Shown here: positions 39,557 to 51,497 of the stretch, piece after piece
Position numbering within the stretch: the first letter of the stretch is position 1
Layout of the letters: every line of letters starts with the position of its first letter
DNA from: Taenia hydatigena
Lineage: Eukaryota; Platyhelminthes; Cestoda; Cyclophyllidea; Taeniidae
Direction: 5' to 3'
Assembly: GCA_036345935.2 (NCBI GenBank)
Contig: JADWOT020000004.1
Coordinates: 12,239,423-12,303,422, forward strand
DNA length: 64,000 nt
Notes under the pieces: model-generated
Database searches by the model: none
Seen by the model: only the letters and a program-made list of their open reading frames with translations
Told to the model about the DNA's origin: nothing
Translations under genes and position numbers: made by a program

Positions 39557-39959
39557 CTGTAGGAGTGCCTGCGCCATTCCCAGGATCGCCTTTTTAACAA
39601 ACATCGTTCCTGCCCTCTTGTGCTTCTCAATGGCATCCACCACAGGTATCAGAAGATACAAATCGTAAAAGAGAACAGCCACCAGGCCCAATAATAAGAA
39701 GTTGGCGTCAAAATCATCTCCTTTAGAGAGCTTTTGAAAACTCAACCCCCTAATTTGATAGAGAGCAATGCTTGCAGCTATGGCGTTGATAGCGAAATGG
39801 ATCATGCAATTGATTTGGTATAAAATCAATGCGTGTTGGTAGCCGTGCCGACGCTGAAAGATGTAGAATGGAGCGAGTGCAACCGCATTGGCTGGAAAGA
39901 GAAAAAGGCCCTCAAAAAGGCCCTTGTGTGCTCAGTGACACTCAGCTAGATTGTCCAAC
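39557..39959 (-). other. Otopetrin-like exon, helices 9 and 10
   Basis: The acceptor TTGCTTTTAG is followed by LDNLAECH, an in-frame TGA, and then AHKGLFEGLFLFPANAVALA. The exon continues through HALILYQINCMIHFAINAIA and FLLLGLVAVLFYDLYLLIP to a good donor (CTACAG then GTAGGT). An alternative acceptor at 39892 (CTCTTTCCAG) would skip the TGA but would also delete the conserved KGLF helix. Confidence 0.6.
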
Positions 39960-40251
39960 CTAAAAGCAAGCAAAAATTACAGCGTAATTTAGCAAATGTA
40001 TCCAATTCAGCCGATCATCTATCATTCCTACGAGTCCACTAAATTTCATTAATTGCTACATTGTTAGCAGCAACTAGTGGTGTGCCTTAAATTAACTAGG
40101 TCTCTGATAGTGACCAATCGAGGCTCCTAGGAATTTAGCACAACAGCTGTTCAGACCACATCGTCATCTAGCATTCAGTCAAATCCCGTGTTCTGAATCA
40201 TCCTTTGTTGTGGTAAAGGTGATGTTAGGTTAAGTTAATCATTTTGTTTAC

Positions 40252-40483
40252 CTGAAGGAGCCACCTGAGCTGAATGCCTATCAACCAGGTGGATCCTTAA
40301 AGACACCATCCTCTTGCCCTGGTAGAAATTTAACAAAAGTCCTATGTAGTCCTTCTGGCAGTTTGATAGTGTTTAACCATCGTGTGACGAATGAAGCAGA
40401 GCAGTGGTGACGAGAATGAGATAGGAAAACCCCAAAAAAGGGTAGAGTACATAAAAACAAATCCGTTTCAGCTTTGTGTTGAC
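40252..40483 (-). other. Otopetrin-like exon, LYPF helix
   Basis: An acceptor CCCTTACAG and a donor (TTCAG then GTAAAC) frame the exon. The frame reads VNTKLKRICFYVLYPFLGFS and then YLILVTTALLHSS, meeting TAA after 36 codons. The remainder stays open to the donor, but its phase does not join the next exon cleanly, consistent with a second lesion. Confidence 0.5.
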
Positions 40484-41452
40484 CTGTAAGGGTTCCTGAA
40501 TCCAGCAACTCAGTCATCATTTTAATGTCAAGTTATTTAAATCACGTCAGATCAACATGATTTCCAAAAGTTTTGCTCACAATATGGTTAAATCCAAATT
40601 GAAATATCTCGAGCGACCCAAACTATAGTCACTACCCTGATAATTTGAAAATCGATTAGGCTTCATTGTCACTTGGTTGTTTTCTTTTCTTCTTAAAATA
40701 ATAAATTATAGGCAAATTCTTTAAATATTAATCGGTTGTGGTTATTTTCAAAAAGCAGGATTCCAAAAACATGGGAAGGATCTCAGTTAACCTTTAGTTC
40801 ATTAACGAACCAGAATTTTATGGAGATAAATTCCATCAACAGCAACAGGCGCCTGGGTTGAACCGATAGGTTAATGTCTTTTCGTCAACACCCGTCTGAA
40901 TCGGTTTCAGCACCAGTTCACGGCTCCAGTCAGGATGCTCTATGCTACTCACCTCGTACAACCATTCTTTTTAATGCAGGAATGAGTATTCGATTGCAAA
41001 TAATTTCAGCAAACAACAACAAAATGTCGTTAGAGCCTTATTTTGGATAGCCATTTGATCCTTCATAGCCAAGACTGAAGGCTCACTATGATCAACTCAC
41101 GCCTTTTGTGGCATAGTCCACTTGCAGAATTAAACAGTTAAACACATTCATATAGTAGCGCTGTGCGAAAAATCTTTTGGGGATGTGAAAGGATTTGTGC
41201 ATTCAAATGAGCTATACTTACGTCAATGTCTTTTTCTGATCTGATATTTACCTCCAAATAAACGACCTTTCAAGGTTGGCAAAGCTCTCGATTACTCTAA
41301 TAGCGATGAGCTAAAATAAAGGCTCTCATAAAAATATATGATTAAAAACAAAACAATGATGGTACGCAGAATATAAATTAGATTCATGAATCCAAAACCT
41401 GAACGTGAAAAGGATTAATTAAACAGATTAAGCGGTTCTTGTTCAAATTTAC

Positions 41453-43380
41453 TTGAGAGGAGGGAGCAAACCCACCAAGATTGCGACTGTGTTAAAATAT
41501 GCGTCTCTTTATGTCAGATTTGCGAATGCTTGCGTTCAATGCATTGAAACATCTTGTAGAAGATGGCATTCGCAATCAGGCTGTACTCTACTCCAAAGGG
41601 AACTAAGTAGTACACCAATGCTACAGCCCGAGAATGGCAATGAGCTGGAAATGCGACCATAATTAAATTACCACCTTTAATAATTTCAGTAGGGATTCCA
41701 AACGTTTTAGGGTGACAATGAAGGAGTTAGTTTGCAAAATAATTCTTTAAAGTGACCAATATTTTAGTTTTGGCAAGGCAAGAGCCATAACACATAGGTG
41801 ATTTATATCTCCGCTTTTGAATCACCTTTCACCCCCAATTTTTGCTTTGAAACCAATTTGTCTGATGTTGTGGAACAATCTGGCGGTACTCGAGATACAC
41901 CATATGATAGTCTAACCAGGCTGCAGAAGGTAATTTTACGAATAGTTGGGCTTATTATACCAAGGCTTATTTCTCATTGCGCTACTTATGTGAGTGGCCG
42001 TTACACCGTAGACTATCACTAGCAGCCCTATGATTGTCTTTGAAAGTTCAAAAAAGTAGCGCTTGAAGTGTCGCGTATGCACTCGCAATTAAGGCCATTA
42101 GTGATTACAGGACTAGTCTTTGCCTTGTGTACCAGCAGTCGAGTCGCGCTAAATGACCTAATTATGAAATTACCCATCAATCTGACCGAAACTTTAAAAA
42201 GAACGAAGAAAGGGTATTTTTTCTACAAAGAAATTATATAAGTTTGTGCCTTTGAAATGGTAGTGTGCCAATTCGGGTTCACAAAACTGGGTACACGTAA
42301 ATTAAAAAAACCATCCTTTTTTAACCCCAAAATATTGGTTTGTATTAAAATGCTAATGGACGAACACTTTATCCATAATAAATGACACCCTGCATTTCGA
42401 CCATGTAGCTTTGTGTAATGCAGCCACTGCAGCACTTTTGCACCCCTTTATCAGTAAGTGCCCTTCATGTTAGTACTCAAACATTATTTATTAGATTGTT
42501 TAATTTATAAAATTTCATAGTTTTTGTGCTTTTTTTGTTGCCAAATCATGAATCTGCTTGAGCAGATGTTTAACGAATGTCACCATTTTGTCAATCACTC
42601 TCGCCTAGCAGTAGCATGTTTAGCTATTGACAGGGGGTATAAAGATATTTGACCAACGCATTCCAAAAATGCCTTCAAACCTGCTCATGGAGCCAGTTTT
42701 TAAAAAATTCATACACCTACACATTGCTAATGAAGATTCAATCATTTCTGGCGTAATTTGGAATTACCGCTAGCCATAATTCATCGCAGCCTGGAATTGT
42801 TTACTTTTTAATTATGCTGCATTAACTTCTCGCTACTAATCACTGTAGCTAGAAGACTTGGGTTGCTTTTTGAGGGCAACTAGTTTGAATACCATAACTT
42901 CTTCAGGGACTGTAAAGCAAGTAGTCTGAGAGCCTTCTACAACTCTAATATCGAGAAGAACGTGGTTCGTAAAGGAGACAATCCCTACCACTTAACAGCG
43001 GGGAAGTAGAGTGGCGTCAGCATTAGCATCCATCTTACAATTCCCCAAACTTGCAGTTATTTATTAAAACAAACTCTTTTGAAATTGCCACCAGTTGGTT
43101 GGGCCTTAAGCTTTGTAAGTCTAAGTGTTATACTTACACTGCGGCTTGCTATGATCGGTCAAGGATAACGCTTGTTTCCGATGTCAGTGTGTCCCTCAGA
43201 CAAGTTTGTTTAGCACCTCAAAGTCTTTCCTTAGAAATTGTTTTTGCCACTTCCCTCTAAGTTAAGGCCAGTTTAAATTTATATGCGCTCTGCTTATTGA
43301 AATTCGTTATTTTTATTTAAAGCAAATTTTTTTGCGCGCAGCTAGTGGTCTTCCTGGTGTATGTCAAAAAAGGATTTGTT
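41453..43380. other. Intron-like region within the otopetrin locus
   Basis: Contains two plus-strand frames of unclear meaning: 41798-41935 (ending at a donor-like AAGGTAATT) and 43054-43260 (preceded by AACTTGCAG). They may belong to an unrelated gene on the opposite strand or be chance. No recognised domain. Confidence 0.25.
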
Positions 43381-43382
43381 AC

Positions 43383-43645
43383 AGGCTAAAGGCAACTTTG
43401 CCTGCAGTCTCTTCATGACTCAGCTCTTTTAAAAGCGGAGGAGCCAGAATGGAAGAAGCGGGAGTGGGTGGTCCCTTTGCGATCACCATATTAGCAGGGC
43501 TGTTCATTGTGTGGGTTAGGTGTAAATTTTTCTCTTCCGATGAGACCACCTCCTCCACTACTACGTTCAGCCCTTGACCCAAATTAACAACGGTCATGTG
43601 AGTCGAAATGAATCGAATGATGCACTTTTGAATGTTGGAATTCAC
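43383..43645 (-). other. Otopetrin-like exon, RF-x-x-x-H helix and loop
   Basis: The acceptor CTCCTTCTGTAG leads into VNSNIQKCIIRFISTHMTVV, then NLGQGLNVVVEEVVSSEE and a hydrophilic loop. It matches the otopetrin stretch containing a conserved arginine-phenylalanine, histidine, asparagine and glutamate. The 3' end is uncertain: a GTAACA donor at 43382 would put the next exon out of phase. Confidence 0.5.
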
Positions 43646-43969
43646 CTACAGAAGGAGCGAATTGACAAGTGTTGTAGATTTGGATAAGACCTTGTATTCT
43701 CGTCTATAAATACGTTGAATTAGGAGGTACCGATCATAATCTGGATCCGAAAACTATCCATTGGTGAATCTAGGTATGAGATGTAGAACATGAAGATTAA
43801 CTCGTTTTTTGATTGTGCTCTTATGCAAAATATTGTGTATGATCCTGAGGGGTGAGTAAAAATTAGCTTTGTGTAATAAGCCACTTCTCTTTAACAACCT
43901 TTTCCAAAATGTTATATCTGTGTGAACGATAAGGAACACAAATCGACGATGGAAAGGACAAAGCAAGCT

Positions 43970-46900
43970 ACACCCTCCCCAATTGCAGAGAGGAGCAGAG
44001 GGAAGGACATAACTGGACTTCCCAATGAAAATTGTTATTCCGATATTTTTGTGTGTTCATTGACCACCACTCTAGTACGTTTTCCGTGTGGATGCAACCT
44101 TACCTTTTGTCCTTTACTTCAAAGGCGCTAAAGGCGACTCTGGACCGTCTAGACAAAAAGAAGGCAAACCAGTGGGTCAATGAACATTCGTTTCGCTTTA
44201 TCAAGTTCACAATTCTTCATTTATATTGTTTAGGTAGTTGTCATAATCACGAAGCGTGTTTTAGCTCACTCAACGTGTTTTGGAAAGGTGAAGCACACAC
44301 CCAACTTGCCTGCAATAAAATGCATCTTTAAATTAATCGGAAACATATAACTTTAAAGGCTTGTTTAAGAAGTGTGTAATAGGCATGAATTTTCTTACAA
44401 TCAATTCTACGATGCATTGCGTTGTCTTTAATTCTGACTACGATGGGCACAATTGCGTCATTCATGCCAAATAGGATGGAGAGTTGAGCTTTACAAGGGC
44501 CTGCGGTAATTCTCTAGACTGAGTGAATACCGTAAAACGAGCATGTTTTAGAAGGCTTTGGGTCAGTTGGGTGGTCGAATGCAATTCACAGAGTCGAACA
44601 GTACACATGTGCAAAAATGAGGTGACAGATTGCTGCAGTGAAGACATCAACTGTGCGCTAAGCATGAGGAAACAACTTTTGCAAAAGCCGTTTTGCTGTC
44701 ATCACAGCAATTGCATTGGCTGTTAGGCGTTTTGAGCGGTCAGTGCTATCAGGCAACGATTGGCGCTGATAATTCATTTGTTGCCCACAAAGTAATTGCA
44801 AGCCTTTCAGCTAAGATGGGCTGAGGACGTGATTTTCTTGCAAAACTTTAGAACATTTGCAAGTCCGAATTCTAATTGCAGATATGCCAATAATATAAAT
44901 GCCTATGCCAGGTCGCAGTCTTAGCCAAACCTAATCGCATCCCCAAGACTATACTCCCTCGATATTTTTCTGCACCACTATATTCAGAATCGAATCCGCA
45001 GCCCCATCTTTTGAGCATCCTAAATACTTATTTCAAGAATCTAATCGATGCTCTTAAAATTAATGCACATTGTAGGAGGAAAAGTGGTGAGTGATGATCG
45101 TCCATTTCCATGGGATGGCAGTTTGAGCAATTTTAGCGAGATGGAATTATCTGGGTGTTAAAACCCAGTTTGTTAAGCATTCAAAATTAGACAAGCTTCA
45201 TAATTCCAGACAAATGGGTGGGTCAGAGCGAAATGAATGACCAGGTGGGAAAAACGGGATAGAAGCATGGGTGGATGGGTACTGGATGGAGGGATTTGAG
45301 ATAAGTGGATAAACAAGAAATGGATTGCGGGTGGATGTAGCTACGATAGGTAGACAATTGTAGAGGGAAAAGCATGGCATATATGCTTATAAAATGCAAA
45401 ACATATTAAATGTCAAATTATTTTCTGAGTTTTGGTCGATTTGTGACACCAACACTCCGCATTTTGTCATTCAAAGATCTAACCAAGGCCTCACCTAGAC
45501 AAGAGCTTCTTGCTTTATGTCATAACTCTTATCAGCTCCACGCCATGATGCTAAGTTTTGAGTAATTCGCCAAATTTTTCCAGTAAAAGGCTATTACACA
45601 AGGCAGTAATGCCCTGAGAAAACCTTGTGTCTAAGCTTAACACCTCAAAAACCAGAACTTTAACGCTCTAGCCATGCAAACTTCTAATAAAGCAAGTTAG
45701 GCTCCATCGTGATTACGACTAATGAAATTGTTTAGCATTTCTCATGCCCTTCTAACATCTCAAAAAGCCTAGTCAATAAAAGGCCCATAAGGCGTTTGTG
45801 TTCTCTTTGGAGAGGTGAAAAGATAAGTGGGCTGAGAGATGTAATTTGTTCACATTCTGCGTGAACTAGAGACGTAACGATGAGCATGTTTGGAGAGGTT
45901 TGACAGGTGTGACATGATCATCGCGGCACCGGAATGTTCACCTGCACAACTTTACCCATAATTAAAACAAGTTTGATTTTTAAATTCTACAAAAAAGTTG
46001 TTGGGGTGATTGGGGCTTACGGTTACTAAGGAGCCAAATCAAATTCCTTACAAAGGGTTATAAAATGGTTGACAGGATGGCGACCGCAATAACGGCTGAC
46101 AAAGCACAATCGTCGTGCTAGCCTGATAAAGACTGCTCCACACCAATTACTTGACTGGCTATGAAAAAGTAGATTCGACAACAAATTTTAATTAAAACCC
46201 CTTTCATTTCAATCAGTTGTTACTATGTAGTGTGAAGTAAAATGAGTTCATCCAATGCCCTGCACCTTTGCCTTTGTTTGGTGAAGCCTCCTTTGTGTGT
46301 TCCCGAAATATCTCATTGTCACGCGATAATTGGATTTAGCCAGTTTATCACTCTAAGGGGTAAGTGCGATCCTTTACTTTTGAGTGCTATCAACAATTAA
46401 TGACGATTTGTCTTACAAATGAATACAAATGGCCCCCATTTGTTGGAAATAAGGAAAATTTGTAATCGTGAGATAATAGTAATCCACGTTGCATGTACAA
46501 ATGTGGATGAAGGTCGGGAGATCCATATGGTTGCAGTAATAATGCTCATCTTGCATTGTAGCTTTGTGCGCAATGCTTTAATTATCTTTTCGGTGGCGCA
46601 AAGGTTAGAATGTTTTGTGCGCCTTGGTTCAATCAAATTTTTATGAGATGGCAGGCCTCACAAAAGTTGAAAATATTTGAGTTAATTAATTTGGAAATAA
46701 TTAAGCGCTCAAAGCCATCCCATGGTCTGCAGTAACTCCTCCATCAAATGAAACGTACGTCTCGGAAGTAGTCTGGTGGAAGAGAACTGGCCATCTACAA
46801 AATATGTTTAGGCTTTTCAGTAACTTTTATTTGCACAGTTCTACTTTATCTCCTGGAAGGACTTTGATACCTAACAAGTAAATCAGATATCACAAGTTTC

Positions 46901-47462
46901 GAGAGGGACATATCTAAGTGGAAGGCCATCGTGGAGGATTTATCCTCGGTTTAAGTGGTCAGTGGCAACCGACGATTTTGGAAAGTGTGGTGCAAGTCTG
47001 AAGTTTTCGGCCCAAAAGACTGTTTGCATCTAACATTCGACAGATTCTAAACCTCTGTCTACGGATTCAATAATCTTGTTCAACCATTTAATAATGGTGC
47101 CTTCATTCTGTGACCTTAAGAGCTGTCATCATCAAGAGAAGCTATTCGTTACTAGATTCGCAAAAATAGTTTCGCTGCATCTACCGAAAGCACAGCGATC
47201 GTCATGACTAACCACCACTGAAGCGCATAATGCTATCCTCACTATTGAGATAAGAACGTTTTCTTGATGAAATTCCACTTTTGCGGCATTATAACGCTGC
47301 GATATTCCACTTATATAAAGTGCGACTTTGTAACTCAGCTCTGCGTATTTGGCAGGCGAAATTAAATACCAATTATACCTTGTGCAATAATACGAATCCC
47401 AGTAAAGGTTACTGAGATAGATAAGGAAATTTTAAAAACAATAATAATGCAATTCAGCTCGA
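43970..47462. other. No supported gene
   Basis: Only scattered frames. A GGAT/GGTG-rich degenerate stretch lies at about 45210-45300. The minus-strand frame 46636-46397 contains LQIFLISNKW and could be a remnant of otopetrin helix 5, but its splice phase does not fit. Confidence 0.35.
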
Positions 47463-47502
47463 ATGAGGCCTATTCATTGCAAAAAATGTGGAAAATTTGC
47501 AG

Positions 47503-48843
47503 GAGAATTTTGCACTCACCTTCTGTGGAATTTATTACAAGGATGTGGTCTGCAAATGCCTTTTAAATTTCTGTGCTTAAACTCTTCTTACGTCCCTAAT
47601 CGCCGTCTGAGCGAGTTTGGTATTGTACTCCACCTTAGCGCTTTCATTGAGGACTGCTGCAAAAGAACTAAGCTGACCTATCGCTGTGAAGGTGGCGTTT
47701 TATTGCACTTCGCCAATAAGTAAGGCTTTGGGCCATTGATAAACGTATGCCTTGGAGTGAGTGAAATTACTTTGCCACTAGATCAGAATGTGCGTTCCGT
47801 TTTGCATGCAAAATTGACAAGGTGGTAGAATAATTGATTTTCACTTGCAAAAGTCACATCTTTTGAACTGTTGTCCAAATCTGATTCCAGTTAAGTCTTG
47901 ACGTCTTTTGCTAAAATAAACCGTCAAATAATTGCTTTTGGCAGGAAAGTAGCATTTTTGTCAATTGGTCTGTTTTGCTAAAGGGTGGGTTAAGAGATCA
48001 GGACAGGAATACACAATTCTGACTGTTTTGATCTCAAAATTCGCTCCTCCAGGTCTGCTTGGTAGTATCCTCCTGTGCAAGGCTTTCATGTCATTCGGGC
48101 CTATTCATTCCTGCTTGTTATTCCTCGAGCCGGCATCCGGTAATACAGTTCTAAGTCAGCAGGAGGCCTTTAGAAATGCTCAAATCACTCGTCTAGCCAC
48201 TATTGTTTTCACAGGAGGACCTCACCAGGATACTCACCCTACTCCTGCCAACAATCTTGCTTTTAAATAAACAACTTAACATCTCCAACGGCCTTTGTTT
48301 ACGCTCTCTTTCATGGTAGGTAGCAATCATTCGTTGAAATGCCGCGACAAGTGTTGCCGATCTGGTGAAGTGTCTCACATCTCTGTTTAATGCTCCCCAA
48401 GTAAAAATAATCGCACGCTTTGTAGAAACTCCCAAAAGTTACATAACATCAAGTTAATTATTCGCTGACATGCAATTGCTATTGACTTGATCTTGTTCTC
48501 CTACCGAAGAGCTGCTTGACGCGCAGCCTATGGCACCATATACCAGCTAGAAACTATGCTTGCTGTGAGTTACTTTTGCAATTTGCTTTCAGGACCGGTA
48601 CAATTACCTTGCTTTTATTTGTACGGCCTGGCCGCACCACTTCTTTTTGCCTTCAGCTTAGTAGTGTGCGTACGGTTTGAAAGCCCACGACATCCCTCCA
48701 ACGATTTACTTGATTCCAACTCACTAAGTGCTTTATTCGACAGCAGGATGTCCCCGCAATCTATTAGTTGCCCGGAAAAGTGCGTTGCATTCAGAGTTAA
48801 GCAGACTCAAATATTTGATAAAAATGCACTAACCTTGAAATAA
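47503..48843 (+). CDS. Exon-like segments of an unrecognised membrane protein
   Basis: Three stretches carry good splice signals. Segment 47503-47719 has acceptor TTTGCAG, the text YRCEGGVLLHFAN, and a strong donor (AA then GTAAGG). Segment 48212-48311 has acceptor TTTTCACAG, EDLTRILTLLLPTILLLNKQ, and donor GTAGGT. Segment 48593-48843 has acceptor TTTGCTTTCAG, FYLYGLAAPLLFAFSLVVCV, a hydrophilic tail, and stop TAA. The phases of these three do not all agree, so either exons are missing or the gene is damaged. The hydrophobic segments suggest membrane helices. No family is recognised. Confidence 0.3.
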
Positions 48844-48875
48844 TTTTGGATTAATGAACCCATTTCTGAGTATGA

Positions 48876-49196
48876 TTAGGAGCGTTGTTTCAGTCCCACT
48901 ACCGTAAAGTGGGCGGCGATCGGCAAGATGAAATGCCTGTCACATACCATTTCCGCTATTGTAACGTTTTCCTCCTGAGCATCTAAAGCCCTGAAAGTAC
49001 CTTCGCAAATGTCTGGTTGTTCTCCAACCACAAAATTCAGCTGTCTTCCTGTGGAACTGGCACAAATAGCGCAATCATTTACAGATGCACACCAGGTAGC
49101 ATGATATTCCTCCGCACCAATGACTAAGTAAAACATGCCGACCCGAGTGGATTCAGTCTCATCAAAGAATTCATCTGTGGCAAAGTTGCCTTGCAC
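48876..49196 (-). CDS. Exon-like frame, unrecognised cysteine-containing protein
   Basis: The frame reads NFATDEFFDETESTRVGM, EEYHATWCASVNDCAICASS and QPDICEGTFRALDAQEENV. It may end at a strong donor (AAATG then GTATGT) at 48948/48947 or run on to TAA at 48876. Four nearby cysteines suggest an extracellular domain. It faces the plus-strand segment ending at 48843. No family is recognised. Confidence 0.3.
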   Translation of the reverse strand: MQGNFATDEFFDETESTRVGMFYLVIGAEEYHATWCASVNDCAICASSTGRQLNFVVGEQPDICEGTFRALDAQEENVTIAEMVCDRHFILPIAAHFTVVGLKQRS

Positions 49197-50344
49197 ATCT
49201 TAGTTAAATGGTGCCGGAGATACGCACTAAGACGACAGTAGCGGCAGGACTGCACGTGGAACAAAGACTGCTGTAAGTGCCTAACCTTACTCATAACCTT
49301 TTCTACCTAAGTCCTCCACTGGTTTGACTAGCAAACCTGGAATTTCTTGCGTCCTGACAAATGAGGATAGATGCGAAATTGCCTTAAGAAAACACAACAG
49401 AAACTAGTCAAGTTTCTGGAATTTCGTTCAATCTCATTCCAAATAATAGCGGAAAGTTGCAAACGCGGTGACAACTGTGTCAATTGTGTCAAAAATTTGT
49501 CCACGACAGAATGTAGCTCTTCTGCGCTTTAAAAACATGTTTATCCACGCTACTAATTGGGACTTCAGCGACACATCCGGGTGCAAGCACAAGCTATTCA
49601 AAACAATCTTGATCATAAGCAATAGGCGCTTTTATGCAGTAATATTCAGACGAATGTGATTTGCGAGACCTCAATTTGAGAAAAAAGGGATAACAATAGG
49701 GGTGTTACAAAACATATTTTGAATTTCATAAGTCAAAGATTGCTACACTCAACTTGCAGTAACTCCTTCGTTAGAAACTGCGATCTATAGATCCCCTACG
49801 AATGTAATGGCGGTAAGTCAGCGTAAGGAAGATTTCCAAAAGGAAGTGCAAATGGAAATATTAAGCACCTGTCAAACAAATAAGCGAAATCATAGCTAGC
49901 AACGCCCTCAAACATTTGGGCAGCGTTTGTCCGACGCCAGTTCCGCAAAACCAGCCAAAGAATGGAGGCTAGAAGGAAATCTCATAAGCACCTGCAAACA
50001 GCGCTCAGCATAGTCGTAGGATTCAAGTACCTTCCAAGCACAAAAATGTCTCCTTCAGTAAATAGCAATTTTGGTTGAACACACTCATATGGAAAACTAA
50101 ACTTACTCTCGGTTGTTTGTTTTGGAGAAGGTGCATAGGTCCAATATTCAGACGGTTTAATATTTAGCCAAGTGTTCGCTTCTATTCGAAAAGGACGATT
50201 ACTGGTTAGAGTCGGGACGGCTTCAGTAAATTAGCAAAGTCACTAAAAACCACCTTCAAGTTCTTGCAGTCTTTAGGTTTAAATGTGCAAGAAGTCAAGT
50301 GGAATGTCTCATTTGATTAACCTACAATTTCAGGAAAGACTGAT

Positions 50345-50551
50345 TCATTCGAGTCGACGTGTCTGAGGGGTTAATGAAGTGAACATAGAAGTCCGCAAAA
50401 ATGCATGGTAGTAGTCTTTTCCTCCAGGATAGGTTTCAACATCACCTAGATGGATCCGAAAGGGCTCACTTTTAGTGCAAGTGTAGTGTAGTTCGATGTC
50501 GCATTTGGCATCTGAGGAGAGGTTGTAGAATGTCACCCTTTGTTGGTTGCG
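50345..50551 (-). CDS. Exon-like frame, unrecognised
   Basis: The acceptor ATAACCTTAG leads into RNQQRVTFYNLSSDAKCDIE, then LHYTCTKSEPFRIHLGD and a stop at 50345. It may be an upstream exon of the frame at 49196-48876. It lies 220 bases from the left end of R1 copy 2, so any further upstream exon may have been displaced by that repeat. Confidence 0.3.
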   Translation of the reverse strand, partial: RNQQRVTFYNLSSDAKCDIELHYTCTKSEPFRIHLGDVETYPGGKDYYHAFLRTSMFTSLTPQTRRLE

Positions 50552-51218
50552 CTAAGGTTATTGCACCACACGACTTGCGTTCGTGTCATATGGGATTGCC
50601 TCTACGAGATGAGCATATGAAGCTGGAGCAAGTCGTAGTCTGCCCCATTTCACTGCCACACTATCCTAGGAAGCAATTATCTAGTAAAATGGGGCAGTAA
50701 GGCGACTGGACAAGGATTTACCAAGATGGTGTTCTGTTTTGCTGCTCAAATCAGAACAATGCAAGTCAAGTTATGGTATATTTGTGGTGCCGATTCGGGT
50801 GGCGGTTGGATGATTTTGCGATGTGAATCATCATCCTGGGCCCAAATGTCAACGAAAGTACATTTTGATTGGTGGCCTGAGAAAAGTACAGGTGAGGGGT
50901 ATTGAAATGAAGTGAGGATACGTGAAGATGGTGTAGAATGAATGTCGGTAAGTGAAGGGAGTAGAGATAACCGAAACGCAGCATTGTCGGGAAGGTCGGA
51001 AGCGTAGAATGACTGCGTGACGCAGACGTCGAGGTTGATATAGCTTCCGTTAGAGGGAGGGAGGGAGGTGGGGAGAGAGGGAGGAAGAGGGCGATGGCAG
51101 TCATTTGGCTGACCTCATTGACGTGTTCGCGCATTGGTTGTCACGTCATCGTGGTCGTGGTCGTGGTCGTGTTCGTCTACCCTTTTGGCAGTCACACCAT
51201 CAACACGTCTGTCACATA

Positions 51219-51497
51219 ATGCCTTGTCCACCGCCAAATAATGCGAAGGTGGGAGGTGGTGAGACACCACACAGTCCTTGCGTCACAGTGATTGCTTGCA
51301 ACGACAATGGCATCATCCACACCGTTGTCCACTTGGTACTTCGCAGTAGTAGTAGTAGTAGTAGACACCCACCTCATCTAATGGCAAAGCATTTCTGCCT
51401 TTCTCAAGCCAAAGTCACAATGCGAGTAACCATGGCACCTGTGCGGTCTACCCTTGCTTCACTCACCCACTTACTCACTCACTCGCTCATGCTGTAA
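51219..51497 (+). other. Open frame kept in R1 copies (hypothetical)
   Basis: Counterpart of 1275-1550, 92 codons, starting MPCPPPNNAKVGGG and ending LTHLLTHSLML. Relative to copy 1 it differs by substitutions and by trinucleotide-run length. The same caution applies: similarity between copies is high enough to keep chance frames open. Confidence 0.2.

Larger units (their letters stand above)
38447..43645 (-). pseudogene. Otopetrin-like proton channel gene, probably inactivated
   Basis: Five exon-like blocks read in order on the minus strand resemble the C-terminal two thirds of otopetrins, multi-pass membrane proteins of which several are proton channels. Landmarks are RFISTHMTVVNLGQGLNVVV (43.6 kb), FYVLYPFLGFSYLILV (40.4 kb), AHKGLFEGLFLF and IALYQIRGLSF (39.9-39.7 kb), KPGQTIINFLLVLNLA (39.2 kb) and LPAEVFIVYRF (38.5 kb). 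These match, in the family's order, its RFG-MH segment, the LYPF helix, the KGLF helix, the KPGR-FLL-N-A-W helix and the terminal iFyRF helix. Breaks are in-frame TAA at 40375-40373, TGA at 39934-39932 and TAG at 39155-39153. No secure exon for helices 1-5 was found; 46636-46440 (minus) is a weak candidate. Family assignment is from remembered consensus, not a search. Confidence 0.65.

Noticed and set aside
39892..39959. Using the strong-looking acceptor at 39892 (CTCTTTCCAG) as the start of the otopetrin exon
   Set aside because: It would remove the conserved KGLF helix, which is encoded immediately upstream in the same frame, so the acceptor at 39960 fits the family better even though it includes a TGA.
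48876..50551. Assignment of the minus-strand exon-like frames to a neurexin-IV/contactin-associated-type extracellular protein
   Set aside because: The resemblance is limited to a few cysteines and a short tyrosine-cysteine motif, which is too little to name a family.
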